From: Paenibacillus sp. 1781tsa1
GTDB taxonomy: Bacteria > Bacillota > Bacilli > Paenibacillales > Paenibacillaceae
Assembly: GCF_024159265.1 (NCBI RefSeq)
Contig: NZ_JAMYWY010000001.1
Location: forward strand, 1,178,001 to 1,242,000
Length of the DNA stretch: 64,000 bases
Direction: 5' to 3'
Below the pieces are notes generated by a model. The model was not told the origin of the DNA. It ran no database searches and saw only the letters and a program-made list of their open reading frames with translations. Of this stretch, positions 37,037 to 46,257 are shown piece by piece. Both the position numbers and the translations under genes were made by a program. Numbering within the stretch: position 1 is the stretch's first letter; the number at the start of each line of letters is the position of its first letter.

Positions 37037-37075
37037 AAAAAGGCCAGATTCTCCAGACGGAGAGCTGGCCTTTTT
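37037..37075 (+). terminator. Terminator of the GH4 gene
   Basis: AAAAAGGCCAG pairs with CTGGCCTTTTT, with TTCTCC/GGAGA inside and a four-base loop. It is strong and symmetrical. Confidence 0.92.
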
Positions 37076-37227
37076 CACAAATTGTTGACAATTAAGCTGC
37101 ATGGAATCCAATGAAATAGGCAAGAGACTCGACTCTTCTCCCATGCTATGTTATTATAAATCTCTGATAACGTGGTAACGAACTAAAGCGTTTTGGTTTT
37201 GGTTATAGACATGGAGGGGTTCGAGAG

Positions 37228-37998
37228 ATGAGAAAAAAAGCGATTCTACTATTATTCATTAGTATATGTGTATTGATTGTGGCGGGTTGTTCCAGTTCCG
37301 CAAGCAAAGACGATAACACGATTGTTGTAGGAATTGACGACAAGTTTGCTCCAATGGGTTTCCGGGACGAGCAAAATGAAATTGTTGGTTTCGATATTGA
37401 TTACGCACGAGCTGCAGCGGAGAAAATGGGTAAAGAAATCACATTCCAGCCGATCGACTGGTCTTCCAAAGAGTCAGAGCTGAACAGTGGTCGAATCGAC
37501 ATGATCTGGAACGGATACACCATTACGGATGAGCGCAAAGAGAAAGTGCTCTTCACGAAGCCTTATCTGGAAAACAGTCAGGTCGCGATTACCTTGGCAG
37601 ACTCTCCAATTACGAAGCTGGATGAACTCGATGGTAAAAATGTGGGATTACAGGCATTGTCCTCAGCGGCAGATGCACTGGCAGCAAGTCCCCTGAAGGA
37701 TAAAGTAAAAGCTTCCGAATTCAAAGATAACGTGCTTGCTCTGACTGACTTGAAAACAAAACGTCTGGATGCGGTCATCATTGATGAAGTGGTCGCGAGG
37801 TACTACATGTCCAAGGAAGAGGGAACATTCAAACTGCTGGATGAATCTCTTGCACCTGAACAATATGGAATAGGTATCAAAAAAGGCAATGAAGAGCTTC
37901 TGAATCAGCTGCAAAAAGCACTGGATGAGCTCAATGCAGATGGAACAGCAGCTAAAATCTCCACCCAATGGTTGGGTGAAGACAAGGTTCTGAAATAG
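37228..37998 (+). CDS. Polar amino-acid ABC transporter binding lipoprotein
   Basis: A 256-residue family 3 solute-binding protein. Its signal peptide ends in lipobox VAGC, then the amino-acid-binding fold (VVGIDDKFAPMGFRDE, GFDIDYARAAAEKMGKE, IDMIWNGYTIT). ATG follows GGAGGGG. It captures a polar amino acid such as glutamine, arginine or cystine for the permease and ATPase downstream; the exact ligand is uncertain. No riboswitch was recognised upstream. Confidence 0.92.
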   Translation: MRKKAILLLFISICVLIVAGCSSSASKDDNTIVVGIDDKFAPMGFRDEQNEIVGFDIDYARAAAEKMGKEITFQPIDWSSKESELNSGRIDMIWNGYTITDERKEKVLFTKPYLENSQVAITLADSPITKLDELDGKNVGLQALSSAADALAASPLKDKVKASEFKDNVLALTDLKTKRLDAVIIDEVVARYYMSKEEGTFKLLDESLAPEQYGIGIKKGNEELLNQLQKALDELNADGTAAKISTQWLGEDKVLK

Positions 37999-38037
37999 GC
38001 AGGTTACACACCTGATATATAGTTTGAAACAAAACGG

Positions 38038-38087
38038 ACCCCGTATTCCATGCTGGAGCGATTCATGCCCCAGAGGAATGCGGGGTT
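38038..38087 (+). promoter_or_regulatory. Hairpin between binding-protein and permease genes
   Basis: ACCCCGTATTCC pairs with GGAATGCGGGGTT, without a T-run. It is similar in position to the hairpin after phnD and probably protects the 3' end of the binding-protein mRNA or partly attenuates downstream transcription. Confidence 0.6.
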
Positions 38088-38110
38088 AACAGATTAGAGG
38101 AGACAAAACA

Positions 38111-38770
38111 ATGAGTTGGGATTATCTATCGACCATTTTAAAACCGATGTTAGAGGGTGCGCAGACCACCATTTTCATGTTCTTGCTGGCGATCGTGTTA
38201 TCTGTGCCGCTTGGATTTGCAGTCACGCTCGCGATGAGAAGCCAAATTAAACCACTTGCGTGGATTGCTCATACCTACGTCTACGTGATGCGAGGAACAC
38301 CACTGCTGCTCCAAATTCTATTCTTCTGCTTCGGTTTACCGTTGCTTCCGGTGATTGGAGAGTATCTGGTGTTTGATCGCTTTGTAGCAGCGGGAATTGC
38401 GTTCATCCTGAACTATGCGGCTTACTTCGCCGAAATTTTCAGGGGCGGACTGCTTTCCATTGATAAAGGTCAACATGAGGCAGCGAAGGTACTGGGGTTA
38501 ACAAAGTGGCAAACGATGACTAAAGTCATTATTCCTCAGATGATTCGTGTAGTATTGCCTGCAACGGCCAATGAGTCCATTACGCTCATCAAGGATACGG
38601 CACTGCTCTATGCCGTTGCTGTACCAGAGCTGTTGTATTATGCACAAGCGGCGGTAAATCGGGACTTGCAGTTAATTCCGTTCTTCGTAGCGGCGATTAT
38701 GTATTTGCTCATGACCCTTGTGCTTACTTTGCTGTTCAAGGCGCTAGAGAAGCGGTTTTCATTTGAATAA
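38111..38770 (+). CDS. Amino-acid ABC transporter permease
   Basis: A 219-residue HisMQ-type permease with four to five hydrophobic segments and the family's EAA-like loop (GQHEAAKVLGLTKWQTMTKVIIPQM). The N-terminal segment LEGAQTTIFMFLLAIVLSVPLG is characteristic. TTAGAGGAG precedes the ATG. It probably forms a homodimer with the next gene's ATPase. Confidence 0.94.
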   Translation: MSWDYLSTILKPMLEGAQTTIFMFLLAIVLSVPLGFAVTLAMRSQIKPLAWIAHTYVYVMRGTPLLLQILFFCFGLPLLPVIGEYLVFDRFVAAGIAFILNYAAYFAEIFRGGLLSIDKGQHEAAKVLGLTKWQTMTKVIIPQMIRVVLPATANESITLIKDTALLYAVAVPELLYYAQAAVNRDLQLIPFFVAAIMYLLMTLVLTLLFKALEKRFSFE

Positions 38771-38803
38771 ATTAAATCTGATCAATCAAAGGACTGTCTG
38801 CAT

Positions 38804-39559
38804 ATGACACATATAATAGAAGTAAATCAGTTGAGAAAATCATTCGGTACGCTTGAAGTGCTGAAGCAGGTATCCTTCAACGTGGAACCAGGCGAAGTGA
38901 TTGCCGTAATCGGGCCCTCGGGTTCAGGTAAAAGTACAATGCTGCGCAGCCTGATTCATCTGGAGGATATTTCAGGTGGAACGATTCGCATTCAGGATCA
39001 GACATTGGTCGATAATGGGCGTTACGCGGGTGCAGCAGATATTCGCAAGATGACGGATCGCATGGGTATGGTATTCCAGCATTTCAACCTGTTCCCACAT
39101 CTGACCGTACAGGCTAATCTGGAACTCGCACCGAAGACTTTGAAAAAAGAAAGCTCAAGTGTCATCAGGCATCGCAGTCTGGAATTACTCGGCAAAGTCG
39201 GACTGTCGGACAAGGCCGACGCGTATCCGGCCAATCTGTCCGGTGGACAGAAACAGCGTGTAGCTATTGCCCGCGCACTCATGATGCAGCCCGACATTCT
39301 CCTGTTCGATGAGCCGACATCGGCACTCGATCCGGAGCTGACCGGGGAAGTGCTTCGTGTAATCAAACAGCTGGCGCAGGAAAATATGACGATGATGATC
39401 GTGACGCATGAGATGGGCTTCGCCCGTGACGTTGCGGATCGTGTATTCTTCATGGATAACGGGGAGATCGCAGAGGCGGGGCCGCCAGAAGAGATTTTTG
39501 GCAATCCAAAGCTTGCACGTACCCGGACATTTTTGCAGCGGGTGGAAGTGGAAGGATAA
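38804..39559 (+). CDS. Amino-acid ABC transporter ATP-binding protein
   Basis: A 251-residue GlnQ-like ATPase: Walker [12 protein letters not shown], signature [13 protein letters not shown], Walker [13 protein letters not shown] and switch His in VTHEMGF. It is the last gene of the three-gene importer, 33 bp after the permease. A terminator follows at once. Confidence 0.95.
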   Translation: MTHIIEVNQLRKSFGTLEVLKQVSFNVEPGEVIAVIGPSGSGKSTMLRSLIHLEDISGGTIRIQDQTLVDNGRYAGAADIRKMTDRMGMVFQHFNLFPHLTVQANLELAPKTLKKESSSVIRHRSLELLGKVGLSDKADAYPANLSGGQKQRVAIARALMMQPDILLFDEPTSALDPELTGEVLRVIKQLAQENMTMMIVTHEMGFARDVADRVFFMDNGEIAEAGPPEEIFGNPKLARTRTFLQRVEVEG

Positions 39560-39588
39560 AAGACATTTCAAACCTAAGAAATGTTGAA

Positions 39589-39629
39589 AGAGCGCAATCC
39601 TGTGAGTAATAAGGGACTGCGTTCTTTTT
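39589..39629 (+). terminator. Terminator of the amino-acid importer operon
   Basis: AGAGCGCA pairs with TGCGTTCT (one G-U pair) and is followed by TTTTTG. The inner CC/GG extends it weakly. Confidence 0.7.
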
Positions 39630-39758
39630 GCTTTTTAAAATAAAAATGGGTTCTAACCTTCATATTCTTGAAGTACAATGTGTAATCTTAGGCTTCAATT
39701 AGGTGTACTGATGCGGGAAATAAATAAAACTAGTATCAATGCCTATTTTACAAATTAT

Positions 39759-39767
39759 GGAGGTGAT
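39759..39767 (+). promoter_or_regulatory. SD-like sequence without an ATG gene
   Basis: GGAGGTGAT is complementary to the 16S 3' end but is followed only by an ATT-initiated four-codon frame. It lies 60 bp upstream of the DUF4190 gene, which has its own SD. Its use is uncertain. Confidence 0.3.
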
Positions 39768-39822
39768 TATTCCTATTAATCAAGTATAATGAAATTACTT
39801 AATAAAGAAGGAGGATATACTT

Positions 39823-40164
39823 TTGGATTATCGCCAGAATAATGTAGATCGATATCATAGTGATACTGTTCCACCACCACCTTATGTAGTACCAAAAACC
39901 AATAGTAAGTCTATAGCTGCGCTTGTTTTGGGAATTTTGTCAGTTATTATTCCATACTTGGGATTTTTGATTGGAATTTTTGCTATCATATTTGCATCAA
40001 TTTCTCTGAAAGAAATTAAACTTCGTATGGAACAGGGAAGAGGTTTAGCGATTGCCGGTCTGGTTTGTGGAATTATTGGCACGGCGATTTATGCTATTAT
40101 CATTTTGGTTCTACTAGTTGCAGCCGCCTTTTACGTTAGTACTGACATGTCTTCTACATACTAG
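39823..40164 (+). CDS. DUF4190 domain-containing membrane protein
   Basis: A 113-residue protein. A Pro-rich, hydrophilic N-terminus is followed by the DUF4190 pattern (KSIAALVLGILSVIIPYLGFLIGIFAIIFASISLKEI ... GRGLAIAGLVCGIIGTAIYAI), two long hydrophobic helical regions. It starts at TTG, with AAGGAGG nine bases upstream. The family is widespread in Firmicutes and Actinobacteria and of unknown function. Base composition is more AT-rich than its neighbours. Confidence 0.85.
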   Translation: MDYRQNNVDRYHSDTVPPPPYVVPKTNSKSIAALVLGILSVIIPYLGFLIGIFAIIFASISLKEIKLRMEQGRGLAIAGLVCGIIGTAIYAIIILVLLVAAAFYVSTDMSSTY

Positions 40165-40202
40165 AATGATAAGAATGGGCGATTCACGATTTGTTTCATA
40201 CT

Positions 40203-40280
40203 AAAAAAGCAAAGGCGTACCTTAGCCAACACCTCTGTTGTCCAGAAGAGTGTGTGGCATCGGTCACGCCTTTGCTTTTT
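40203..40280. terminator. Long bidirectional terminator between convergent genes
   Basis: AAAAAAGCAAAGGCGT pairs with ACGCCTTTGCTTTTT at the outside; GCCAACAC/GTGTGTGGC forms an inner stem. It serves the DUF4190 and YhgE genes. Confidence 0.88.
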
Positions 40281-40292
40281 ATATTCCTTTTT

Positions 40293-42482
40293 TTACAGGT
40301 GAAGTGCAACTTCACTGCTCACGTTTTCGTTCTCTGTGGTACGGTGCATCAAGAAGTACGTTAGAGTTCCTCCAAGACCAATTACGGCAAAGATGCACAG
40401 TATGCCAATCTGATCCCAAGCCACGCCGAACTGTCCGCTTGAGATAACTGCTTTATACCCCGTAACCGAATAGGTCATAGGCAGCCATGGATTAAACACC
40501 TTCAACCAGTTTGGAATCAGTTCGAGCGGGAAAGTGCCCGCGCTGGTCGTAAGCTGGAAGATCAGCATCAGAATTCCGAGGAATCGTCCCGGATTTTCCA
40601 ACCAAGTCACCAGTGCCTGAATGATGTACATGAAGCTTAGACTGGTCACAAAGCTGAATAAGAGGAACAACGGAACGCTCTGAACTTCCAGACCCAAGCC
40701 GTACAATACGAGCCACGAAGCAAGTAGGGATTGCACAGCACTCATGAGCGTGAAAGCCAGCGTTTTACTCACAAAACGATTCCAGCCACTTGCCTCGCTA
40801 ACCGTGCTGCCGCGTGTTGGCACAACCAAAGTGGCGATCAATGCCCCGACAAACAGCCCCAGTGACAGGAAGTATGGCGAGAATCCTGTACCATAATTGG
40901 GTACCTCATTATATTTATGCTCATCGACCTGAACAGGCTCTGCATACATCGTTACCAGTTCATCGGTCTTTTTCACACTCCCTGTCTGCTCAGCCGCTTC
41001 ATTCAGCTTGGTGGCAAGTTCGCCAGAGCCGTCCGTTAACTTCAGCGTACCTTCTTTTAACTGACCAGCACCGTCATCGAGCTTATGTGACCCATCTGCA
41101 AGGGTTGAGATGCCGTCTGTGAGCTGGCTTACACCCGCAACCAATTTGCCTGCACCAGCATTCAATTGACCTGAACCATCCGCAAGTTTGGCTCCTCCAG
41201 CGGCTGCTTCGGATAATTTGGAATTGAATTGCTGTAAACCAGTAGCAAGCTTTTCTTGTCCGGCAGATAATTGAGTAGCACCTTGTACGAGTTGTTGTTC
41301 ACCCTGTACCAACTGACTGCTGCCTTGATGCAGTTGCTGTTGTGCAGCGTACAGGTTTTGGCTGCCTGCGACCAACTGCTGTCCGCCCTGATACACTTGT
41401 TCACTGCCCGCGGCTACGGCTTGGCTGGCTGCCAGGAGTTGCTGCACAGCAGGACTTGCGGCCAGTTCTGGACTGGCTTCAGCCAATTGGGCGAGCCCTT
41501 GTGCAACCGCTTTGGCACCCTCGCTAACTTTGCCACTGCCCTCAACAGAACTTTGCAGCCCAGCCGTCAGCTTTGCACTGCCTTCCTCGGAAGCTGCCAA
41601 TCCTGCATCGAGCTTAGCTGCACCTTCTTGAGCGGATTGAAGGCCAGCCTGTAACTGTTTTCCACCCGTTTTAGCCTGCAATGCACCATTTCCAAGCTTC
41701 GTGCCTGCTGCCGCCAATTGGGACAATCCATCGGACAGGGCACTCGCGCCCGTATGAAGATCACCTGTGCCTTGGGAGAGAGTGGACGTACCTTGTTTTA
41801 ACGAAACTATGCCCGTTTCGAGTTTGTCGGTGCCAGCGGCCAGTTTGGACAGATTCTCTTTTAATGTAGCAGCACCATCATCTAGCTTAGTCGCACCCTC
41901 GTTGATTTTGTCCGCACCTTCCCCGGCATCCGCCAAACCGCCAGAGATTTTTTCAACCTGATCCAATAACGTTTCGGTATACGATTCTGTGACTTTGGCA
42001 GCAACTTTGGAGCGAATTTGTTTAACCGCCGTGCCACCGATCTGACCCGCGAGGAAGTTGTATCCTTCATTGGGTTCATAGATCAGATCTGCCGGCTCAG
42101 GGTGCTCATCCATCAGGGTTGTTGCTTTGGAGGAAAAGTCCTCCGGAATCACAATCGTCATATAATACGTGTTGTCTTTCATGCCTTGTTCAGCTTGTTC
42201 ACGAGTGACGAATTGCCAGTTGAAATCATCACTTTTTTTCAATTCATCGACGAGATTCTGACCGACCTCCAGTGATTTATCGTTATAGACTGCACCCTGA
42301 TCCGTGTTGACCACGGCTACAGGTAATTCATTCATTTTGCCATAAGGGTCCCAGAATGCGTTCAGGAAAAGGCTACTATACAATACCGGAATGAACAGTA
42401 CAACGAGAATCGGAATAAATACTTTTGGTTTCTTGAAGGCGGACTTCAGATCCTGCCCAAATACGTGGAATGATTTCATCAT
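40293..42482 (-). CDS. YhgE/Pip domain-containing membrane protein
   Basis: A 729-residue protein with an N-terminal membrane segment (PKVFIPILVVLFIPVLYSSLF) and a large extracellular region. The central part (about 200-510) is a run of heptad-like repeats with Gly-Ala and Leu-Gly patterns (KLDDGAATLKENL, QLTDGISTLADGS). Five hydrophobic helices form the C-terminus. Family relatives include YhgE of Bacillus, the phage-infection protein Pip and EsaA of type VII secretion. Its role is in the envelope: phage receptor, lipid export or secretion. GGGAGAG precedes the tandem ATGs. It is in operon with the TetR gene 74 bp upstream. Confidence 0.92.
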   Translation of the reverse strand: MMKSFHVFGQDLKSAFKKPKVFIPILVVLFIPVLYSSLFLNAFWDPYGKMNELPVAVVNTDQGAVYNDKSLEVGQNLVDELKKSDDFNWQFVTREQAEQGMKDNTYYMTIVIPEDFSSKATTLMDEHPEPADLIYEPNEGYNFLAGQIGGTAVKQIRSKVAAKVTESYTETLLDQVEKISGGLADAGEGADKINEGATKLDDGAATLKENLSKLAAGTDKLETGIVSLKQGTSTLSQGTGDLHTGASALSDGLSQLAAAGTKLGNGALQAKTGGKQLQAGLQSAQEGAAKLDAGLAASEEGSAKLTAGLQSSVEGSGKVSEGAKAVAQGLAQLAEASPELAASPAVQQLLAASQAVAAGSEQVYQGGQQLVAGSQNLYAAQQQLHQGSSQLVQGEQQLVQGATQLSAGQEKLATGLQQFNSKLSEAAAGGAKLADGSGQLNAGAGKLVAGVSQLTDGISTLADGSHKLDDGAGQLKEGTLKLTDGSGELATKLNEAAEQTGSVKKTDELVTMYAEPVQVDEHKYNEVPNYGTGFSPYFLSLGLFVGALIATLVVPTRGSTVSEASGWNRFVSKTLAFTLMSAVQSLLASWLVLYGLGLEVQSVPLFLLFSFVTSLSFMYIIQALVTWLENPGRFLGILMLIFQLTTSAGTFPLELIPNWLKVFNPWLPMTYSVTGYKAVISSGQFGVAWDQIGILCIFAVIGLGGTLTYFLMHRTTENENVSSEVALHL

Positions 42483-42556
42483 GTTCTCTCCCTATCCTTA
42501 CGCTCATCCATTTGTTCTATCTCTATTATGTGTTGAATCTAGTGGGTTGCCTTTCT

Positions 42557-43135
42557 CTAGGTGGGGGATAAGCCATTCTTGAGAAAGAGGCCCACAAAAT
42601 CCTTGATCTGATCCTTATGCAGCGTAGGATGCGCTTTGTTCCAATCTGAGGTTAAGGTGACATACAGCTTCAGCAGGACAAAAGAAACCAGTTTGGGATC
42701 GTCTCTGCGAATCTGCTCTAACTCCATGGCACGGCTGACCTGACGCTCCAGATATTCGAGAATGGCTGTCTCCACTTGCTGCAAACCTTCCTTGGCTTGC
42801 AGCGTACCAAACTCGTTGACCTCCTGAAAGAGCTTGATCAACAACTCATGTTCCTCCCGGTACTCCAGCAGAGAATCCATGCTCATATGCACGTTATCCA
42901 GAAAGGAGTTCTCTTCCTTCACGGTTTGCTCTGTAATCTGTCTCATATCCGCAATGATCGAGCGCAGAATCTCGCTGAACAGTTCTTCTTTATTTTCGAA
43001 AAAAGTATAGATCGTTCCCTTGCCCACATTGGCAAGTCTCGCAACCTGCTCCATCGTTGTGGCCTTGTAGCCAAACAGAGCAAAGGATTTCTCGGCAGAG
43101 TCCATCACCTGTTGCCTTCGATCTATCGTTTTCAT
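42557..43135 (-). CDS. TetR family transcriptional regulator
   Basis: A 192-residue regulator with N-terminal HTH (MDSAEKSFALFGYKATTMEQVARLANVGKGTIYTFFENKEELF, residues about 11-53) and an effector-binding helical domain. It heads the operon with yhgE and likely represses it. A perfect SD (AAGGAGGTG) is followed first by a two-codon frame (Met-Pro-stop) whose stop overlaps this ATG (ATGA), so the real start may be coupled. A palindrome upstream at 43191-43213 is a candidate operator. Confidence 0.92.
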   Translation of the reverse strand: MKTIDRRQQVMDSAEKSFALFGYKATTMEQVARLANVGKGTIYTFFENKEELFSEILRSIIADMRQITEQTVKEENSFLDNVHMSMDSLLEYREEHELLIKLFQEVNEFGTLQAKEGLQQVETAILEYLERQVSRAMELEQIRRDDPKLVSFVLLKLYVTLTSDWNKAHPTLHKDQIKDFVGLFLKNGLSPT

Positions 43136-43442
43136 GGCATATTCACCTCCTTGTAGGTTGAAAGGATAATGGGTAAGGTAACTTATTGAGTGACCGATTT
43201 ACTATTACGGTCAGTTGGTCGTTAATAAATGTAGCACTTGGACAAGGCAGGTGGATGTGATTATTGTCATAATGTGGACACGGAAATGACAACAGAAGTG
43301 AGTAGTGAGGTGTACAGAGCAAGGATTTCTATAATATGGAGAGTGGTCGGATATATCCGTTATAGAGGTGAATAGCTATAATAGCTAAGGGATGAAGAAG
43401 AAACAGTGAGTTTTAAAATTCAGTAAAGAATGAGGAATATTT
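43136..43442. other. Intergenic region between TetR gene and small membrane gene
   Basis: About 307 bp. It carries the TetR palindrome near its left end. The rest is AT-rich and should hold two divergent promoters, but no consensus pair was secure. Confidence 0.5.
43191..43213. promoter_or_regulatory. Candidate TetR operator
   Basis: TGACCG and CGGTCA form an inverted repeat with an 11-bp spacer, and GGTCAGTTGGTCG adds a partial direct repeat on the right. It lies 56 bp upstream of the TetR start codon. Spacing and symmetry fit a TetR dimer-of-dimers site. Confidence 0.5.
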
Positions 43443-43811
43443 ATGGAACACGTTTTGTGGACGGTTTATCTTGGTTTGCTTGGTACAGCATCACTCTCGT
43501 ATCTGATTAAAGGAAAGTATAAGTCAAAACTCAGCAAGATAGATTTTGTCGTATCCGTCATTACATGGATAGGGTTGCTAGGATATGTTACGGAAACAGC
43601 TATTTTAAATCCTTCTTGGTGGAAAATTATTACTGTGACTGCTCTGTTATGGGATGTATTATTCGCGATGCTTTTAAAGGATAACGAAGGGGAAGAAATT
43701 TTGGATGGATTACCGATGATGACAAGAAGAGTTTGGATGTTCATAACATTAGTTGTCGCGATTGGACCTCTATACTATGGACTGTTTAAATATGCTTTCT
43801 CATCTATATGA
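43443..43811 (+). CDS. Hypothetical membrane protein
   Basis: A 122-residue protein with about four hydrophobic segments and a short basic loop (KGKYKSKLSKIDF). GAGGAA precedes the ATG. No family recognised. It is followed by a strong terminator shared with the convergent chemoreceptor gene. Confidence 0.7.
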   Translation: MEHVLWTVYLGLLGTASLSYLIKGKYKSKLSKIDFVVSVITWIGLLGYVTETAILNPSWWKIITVTALLWDVLFAMLLKDNEGEEILDGLPMMTRRVWMFITLVVAIGPLYYGLFKYAFSSI

Positions 43812-43853
43812 TAAAGGGAAGTAGAGAAACTATCTACCTATCCTGCTAACAAC

Positions 43854-43900
43854 AAAAAAACCAAGGCTTCGAGTTAGTCACTCATGAGCCTTGGTTTTTT
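43854..43900. terminator. Bidirectional terminator
   Basis: AAAAAAACCAAGGCT pairs with AGCCTTGGTTTTTT. It lies between convergent genes. Confidence 0.92.
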
Positions 43901-43938
43901 ACTATGTTGTAATTCTTGTTAGCTGTTTCGTATGGCTT

Positions 43939-45702
43939 TTATTCTGCTCGTACTTTAAAGAATGAGATCAGTTCTTGCAGCTGCTCGGATACAACCGAGA
44001 GTTCATCGGAGGCACTCACAATGGCAGCCATGGAGGCTTCCTGCTCTTCAATGGACTGCTCAATTTGTTTACTGCTGCTTGCTGCCTTGCTGACATTGGC
44101 AGACAGTTCATCAGCTGTGGCAGACATTTCTTGTGTGCTTGCCGAGATTTCTTCGGTAGAACTGGAGATATCCTGAATCTGGTTTGCAACTTTATTCGTA
44201 GCAGTCAGAATATTCTCGAAGAATACGCCAGTCTCTTGGGTAACTTCCAAGCCTTTGGTGACTTCCTTGGAACCCAATTGCATCGCCGCGGAAGACTGCA
44301 TGATATCGCGCTGAATTTCTTCAATTAACTGCCGAATTTGCTTCGCTGATTCCTGGGATTGCTCTGCCAGGTTACGTACCTCGCCTGCAACGACGGCAAA
44401 ACCTCTTCCTTCTTCGCCTGCGCGGGCAGCCTCGATCGAAGCGTTGAGTGCCAGCAAGTTGGTTTGTCCGGCAATTTCCGTGATCAGATTAACAATGTTA
44501 CTAATCTGGTTCGAGTTGTTTTCCAACGATTGAATGGAGTTTGACGTATTTTGCACTGCACCCGAGATCAAGCGCATCTGCTCAATGACTTGTTGCATCA
44601 CCACATTACCCGTGCTGGAGCGCTGCTCCATGCTGAGTGCTTCATCTGCCACATCAGCTGAACTGCTGGCAATGGTCTGTACAACCGTTGACATCTCTGT
44701 CATGGCGCGTGCATTCTCCACTGTGGCTTTGTCCTGTGACACCAGGCCAGTGGATATTTCCCGGATGTTGTGGCTAATGGATTGAATATTAACATTATTC
44801 TTCTCGGAAATGCCCAGTAGTTGTTTGGAAGATTCCGAGAGGTGATGCGAAGTATTCTGTACTTTATAGATCGTTGTATTGAATCGATGGATCATCGCAT
44901 TAAACTTCTCGTTGATGATACCCAGATCATCTCGCCCGGTATCGATAGTTACGTCCAGATTACCCGTGCTGACTTCTTCGATACCTTTCATCAGGTTGCG
45001 GATTGGAAGCAACGTTCTTTTCAGCAATATGAATTGCAATACCATAAACAGGATTAGGAATCCGACAAGGAACATCAATCCGTACGTAAGCAATTCCTTA
45101 AGTCCTTTTGGAACGGCACTTGCATCAACATCGAAGTAAAGAGCAGCGTACATGGAGCCATCTGCGTTATTAATCGGATAGATCAGAGTGGTCCAAGTTC
45201 CGTACTCGTCCGTGTAGAAATCACTGAAAGCAGGCTTCCCGTCCTTTTTCATCTGTTCCAGAACCACGACGTTATTCTGAGGTAGCGGATACATGGCACC
45301 TGCGGGCAGATTACCTTCTTGGAATGGTTCCAACAGGTTCGTTGGAATGGCGATGATGGACGTTCCGTTTCCTTGCTCAAGCTCTGAACCGAAAATGTAA
45401 GCCTGTGCGATGTTTGGATAGAACTCATGGATGGAGTCGAGATAAGCTTTCATTTCCTGCTGTACAGGACCGGTGTAGCTTTTTTCCTTAGCCGCTTCTG
45501 CCACTTTGGCAGTGTCGAGATCGTCATACCATTTCTGGGTGATGACGGTAGCCTGGTCGTGCAACTGTTCAACCAGGATGTTTTTCTGCAATTGATACGC
45601 AGCAGTAATCAGGATTACACCAATCAACGTGATACTGCCGAATGAAATCACCAAATTTTTGATAAAGAAAGGCATGGTACTCCAGTGAAGCTTATTAAAC
45701 AA
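43939..45702 (-). CDS. Methyl-accepting chemotaxis protein
   Basis: A 587-residue receptor with an N-terminal membrane helix ([20 protein letters not shown]), an extracellular Cache-like sensor (about 35-190) and a second helix (about 191-213). HAMP and the signalling domain follow, with the hairpin-tip sequence [41 protein letters not shown]. It should relay an outside chemical signal to CheA/CheW. The start is TTG, ten bases after AAGGAG. The ligand is not predictable. Confidence 0.95.
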   Translation of the reverse strand: MFNKLHWSTMPFFIKNLVISFGSITLIGVILITAAYQLQKNILVEQLHDQATVITQKWYDDLDTAKVAEAAKEKSYTGPVQQEMKAYLDSIHEFYPNIAQAYIFGSELEQGNGTSIIAIPTNLLEPFQEGNLPAGAMYPLPQNNVVVLEQMKKDGKPAFSDFYTDEYGTWTTLIYPINNADGSMYAALYFDVDASAVPKGLKELLTYGLMFLVGFLILFMVLQFILLKRTLLPIRNLMKGIEEVSTGNLDVTIDTGRDDLGIINEKFNAMIHRFNTTIYKVQNTSHHLSESSKQLLGISEKNNVNIQSISHNIREISTGLVSQDKATVENARAMTEMSTVVQTIASSSADVADEALSMEQRSSTGNVVMQQVIEQMRLISGAVQNTSNSIQSLENNSNQISNIVNLITEIAGQTNLLALNASIEAARAGEEGRGFAVVAGEVRNLAEQSQESAKQIRQLIEEIQRDIMQSSAAMQLGSKEVTKGLEVTQETGVFFENILTATNKVANQIQDISSSTEEISASTQEMSATADELSANVSKAASSSKQIEQSIEEQEASMAAIVSASDELSVVSEQLQELISFFKVRAE

Positions 45703-46105
45703 GATGGTTCACTCCTTCTACAAATATGAAAATGCACTATACCTGGATGGGATGCTATACGCTATGTAATCTAACGAATATTTAGTGGGAAATTGTTATC
45801 GTACAACTTCTATAATTCTGATTTTTACTTCGGTTACGTGACATTCTCTTATGATGCAGTGTGCTTCTTGCATTGTTACAAGTTCTACTTCACTTATAGG
45901 ACCCCCAGGTAAGTTACTTCGTAGAATATATCGTTATAAAGTCATATTAATATTAGCTTTTTGTGCAAAAATGGTTCTAAGGTACTGGTTCTGTGGGCGT
46001 GTTTTTCGTTTTCGATCTTTATTATTACGTTTGTTAATGCAAGGTTCTAGTGAGATAGATGAAATTAATTACTTTATATCCATAAAATATTATGTTCCAA
46101 GAGAT

Positions 46106-46130
46106 CCCCATTCGTATGGGGCTTTTTGGG
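46106..46130 (+). terminator. Orphan rho-independent terminator
   Basis: CCCCAT-TCGT-ATGGGG is followed by CTTTTTGG. No gene on the plus strand precedes it within 2 kb, so it would end an unannotated transcript or protect the next promoter from read-through. Confidence 0.7.
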
Positions 46131-46141
46131 CTTACTTGTCA

Positions 46142-46230
46142 TGACCTAAAGAAAACACAAGAGAACGAAAAGACAGTCCATTGTTGCCCTTCTACAGGAG
46201 CGCTAAGATAAAGTTGTAAAAGCGTTTACA
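46142..46230 (+). promoter_or_regulatory. Promoter of the uronate-polymer locus with activator-like block and cre
   Basis: TGACCTAAAGAAAAC starts at 46142 and CCATTGTTGC at 46178. TTGTTG (46181-46186) with TAAGAT 17 bp later (46204-46209) forms a promoter. TAAAAGCGTTTACA (46217-46230) matches 13 of 14 cre positions and overlaps the start region. The same block with the same spacing occurs upstream of the binding-protein gene at 54502. The adjacent YesN-like regulator is the likely activator. Confidence 0.6.
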
Positions 46231-46257
46231 TTAAGTATTGAAGGGAGCTTAACTCGG

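Larger units (their letters stand above)
45703..46257. other. Intergenic region: orphan terminator, isolated box, shared promoter block
   Basis: A 555-bp region without a convincing gene. It contains a lone CTAACGAATA sequence near 45771, an AT-rich stretch, an orphan terminator at 46106-46130 and the promoter region of the following operon (46142-46230). A 97-codon frame at 45851-46144 lacks a ribosome binding site and overlaps the terminator. Confidence 0.6.

Noticed and set aside
37076..37227. T-box or other riboswitch before the amino-acid importer
   Set aside because: The interval is only about 150 bp and shows neither a specifier-loop/T-box core nor an antiterminator/terminator pair.
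45771..45785. Third copy of the 195-bp box element
   Set aside because: Only a single CTAACGAATA is present; no partner boxes at +50, +95 or +145 and the following bases do not match the 27-bp consensus.
45851..46144. 97-codon frame in the intergenic region before the tautomerase
   Set aside because: No ribosome binding site, an atypical composition, and its end overlaps a rho-independent terminator and the promoter block.
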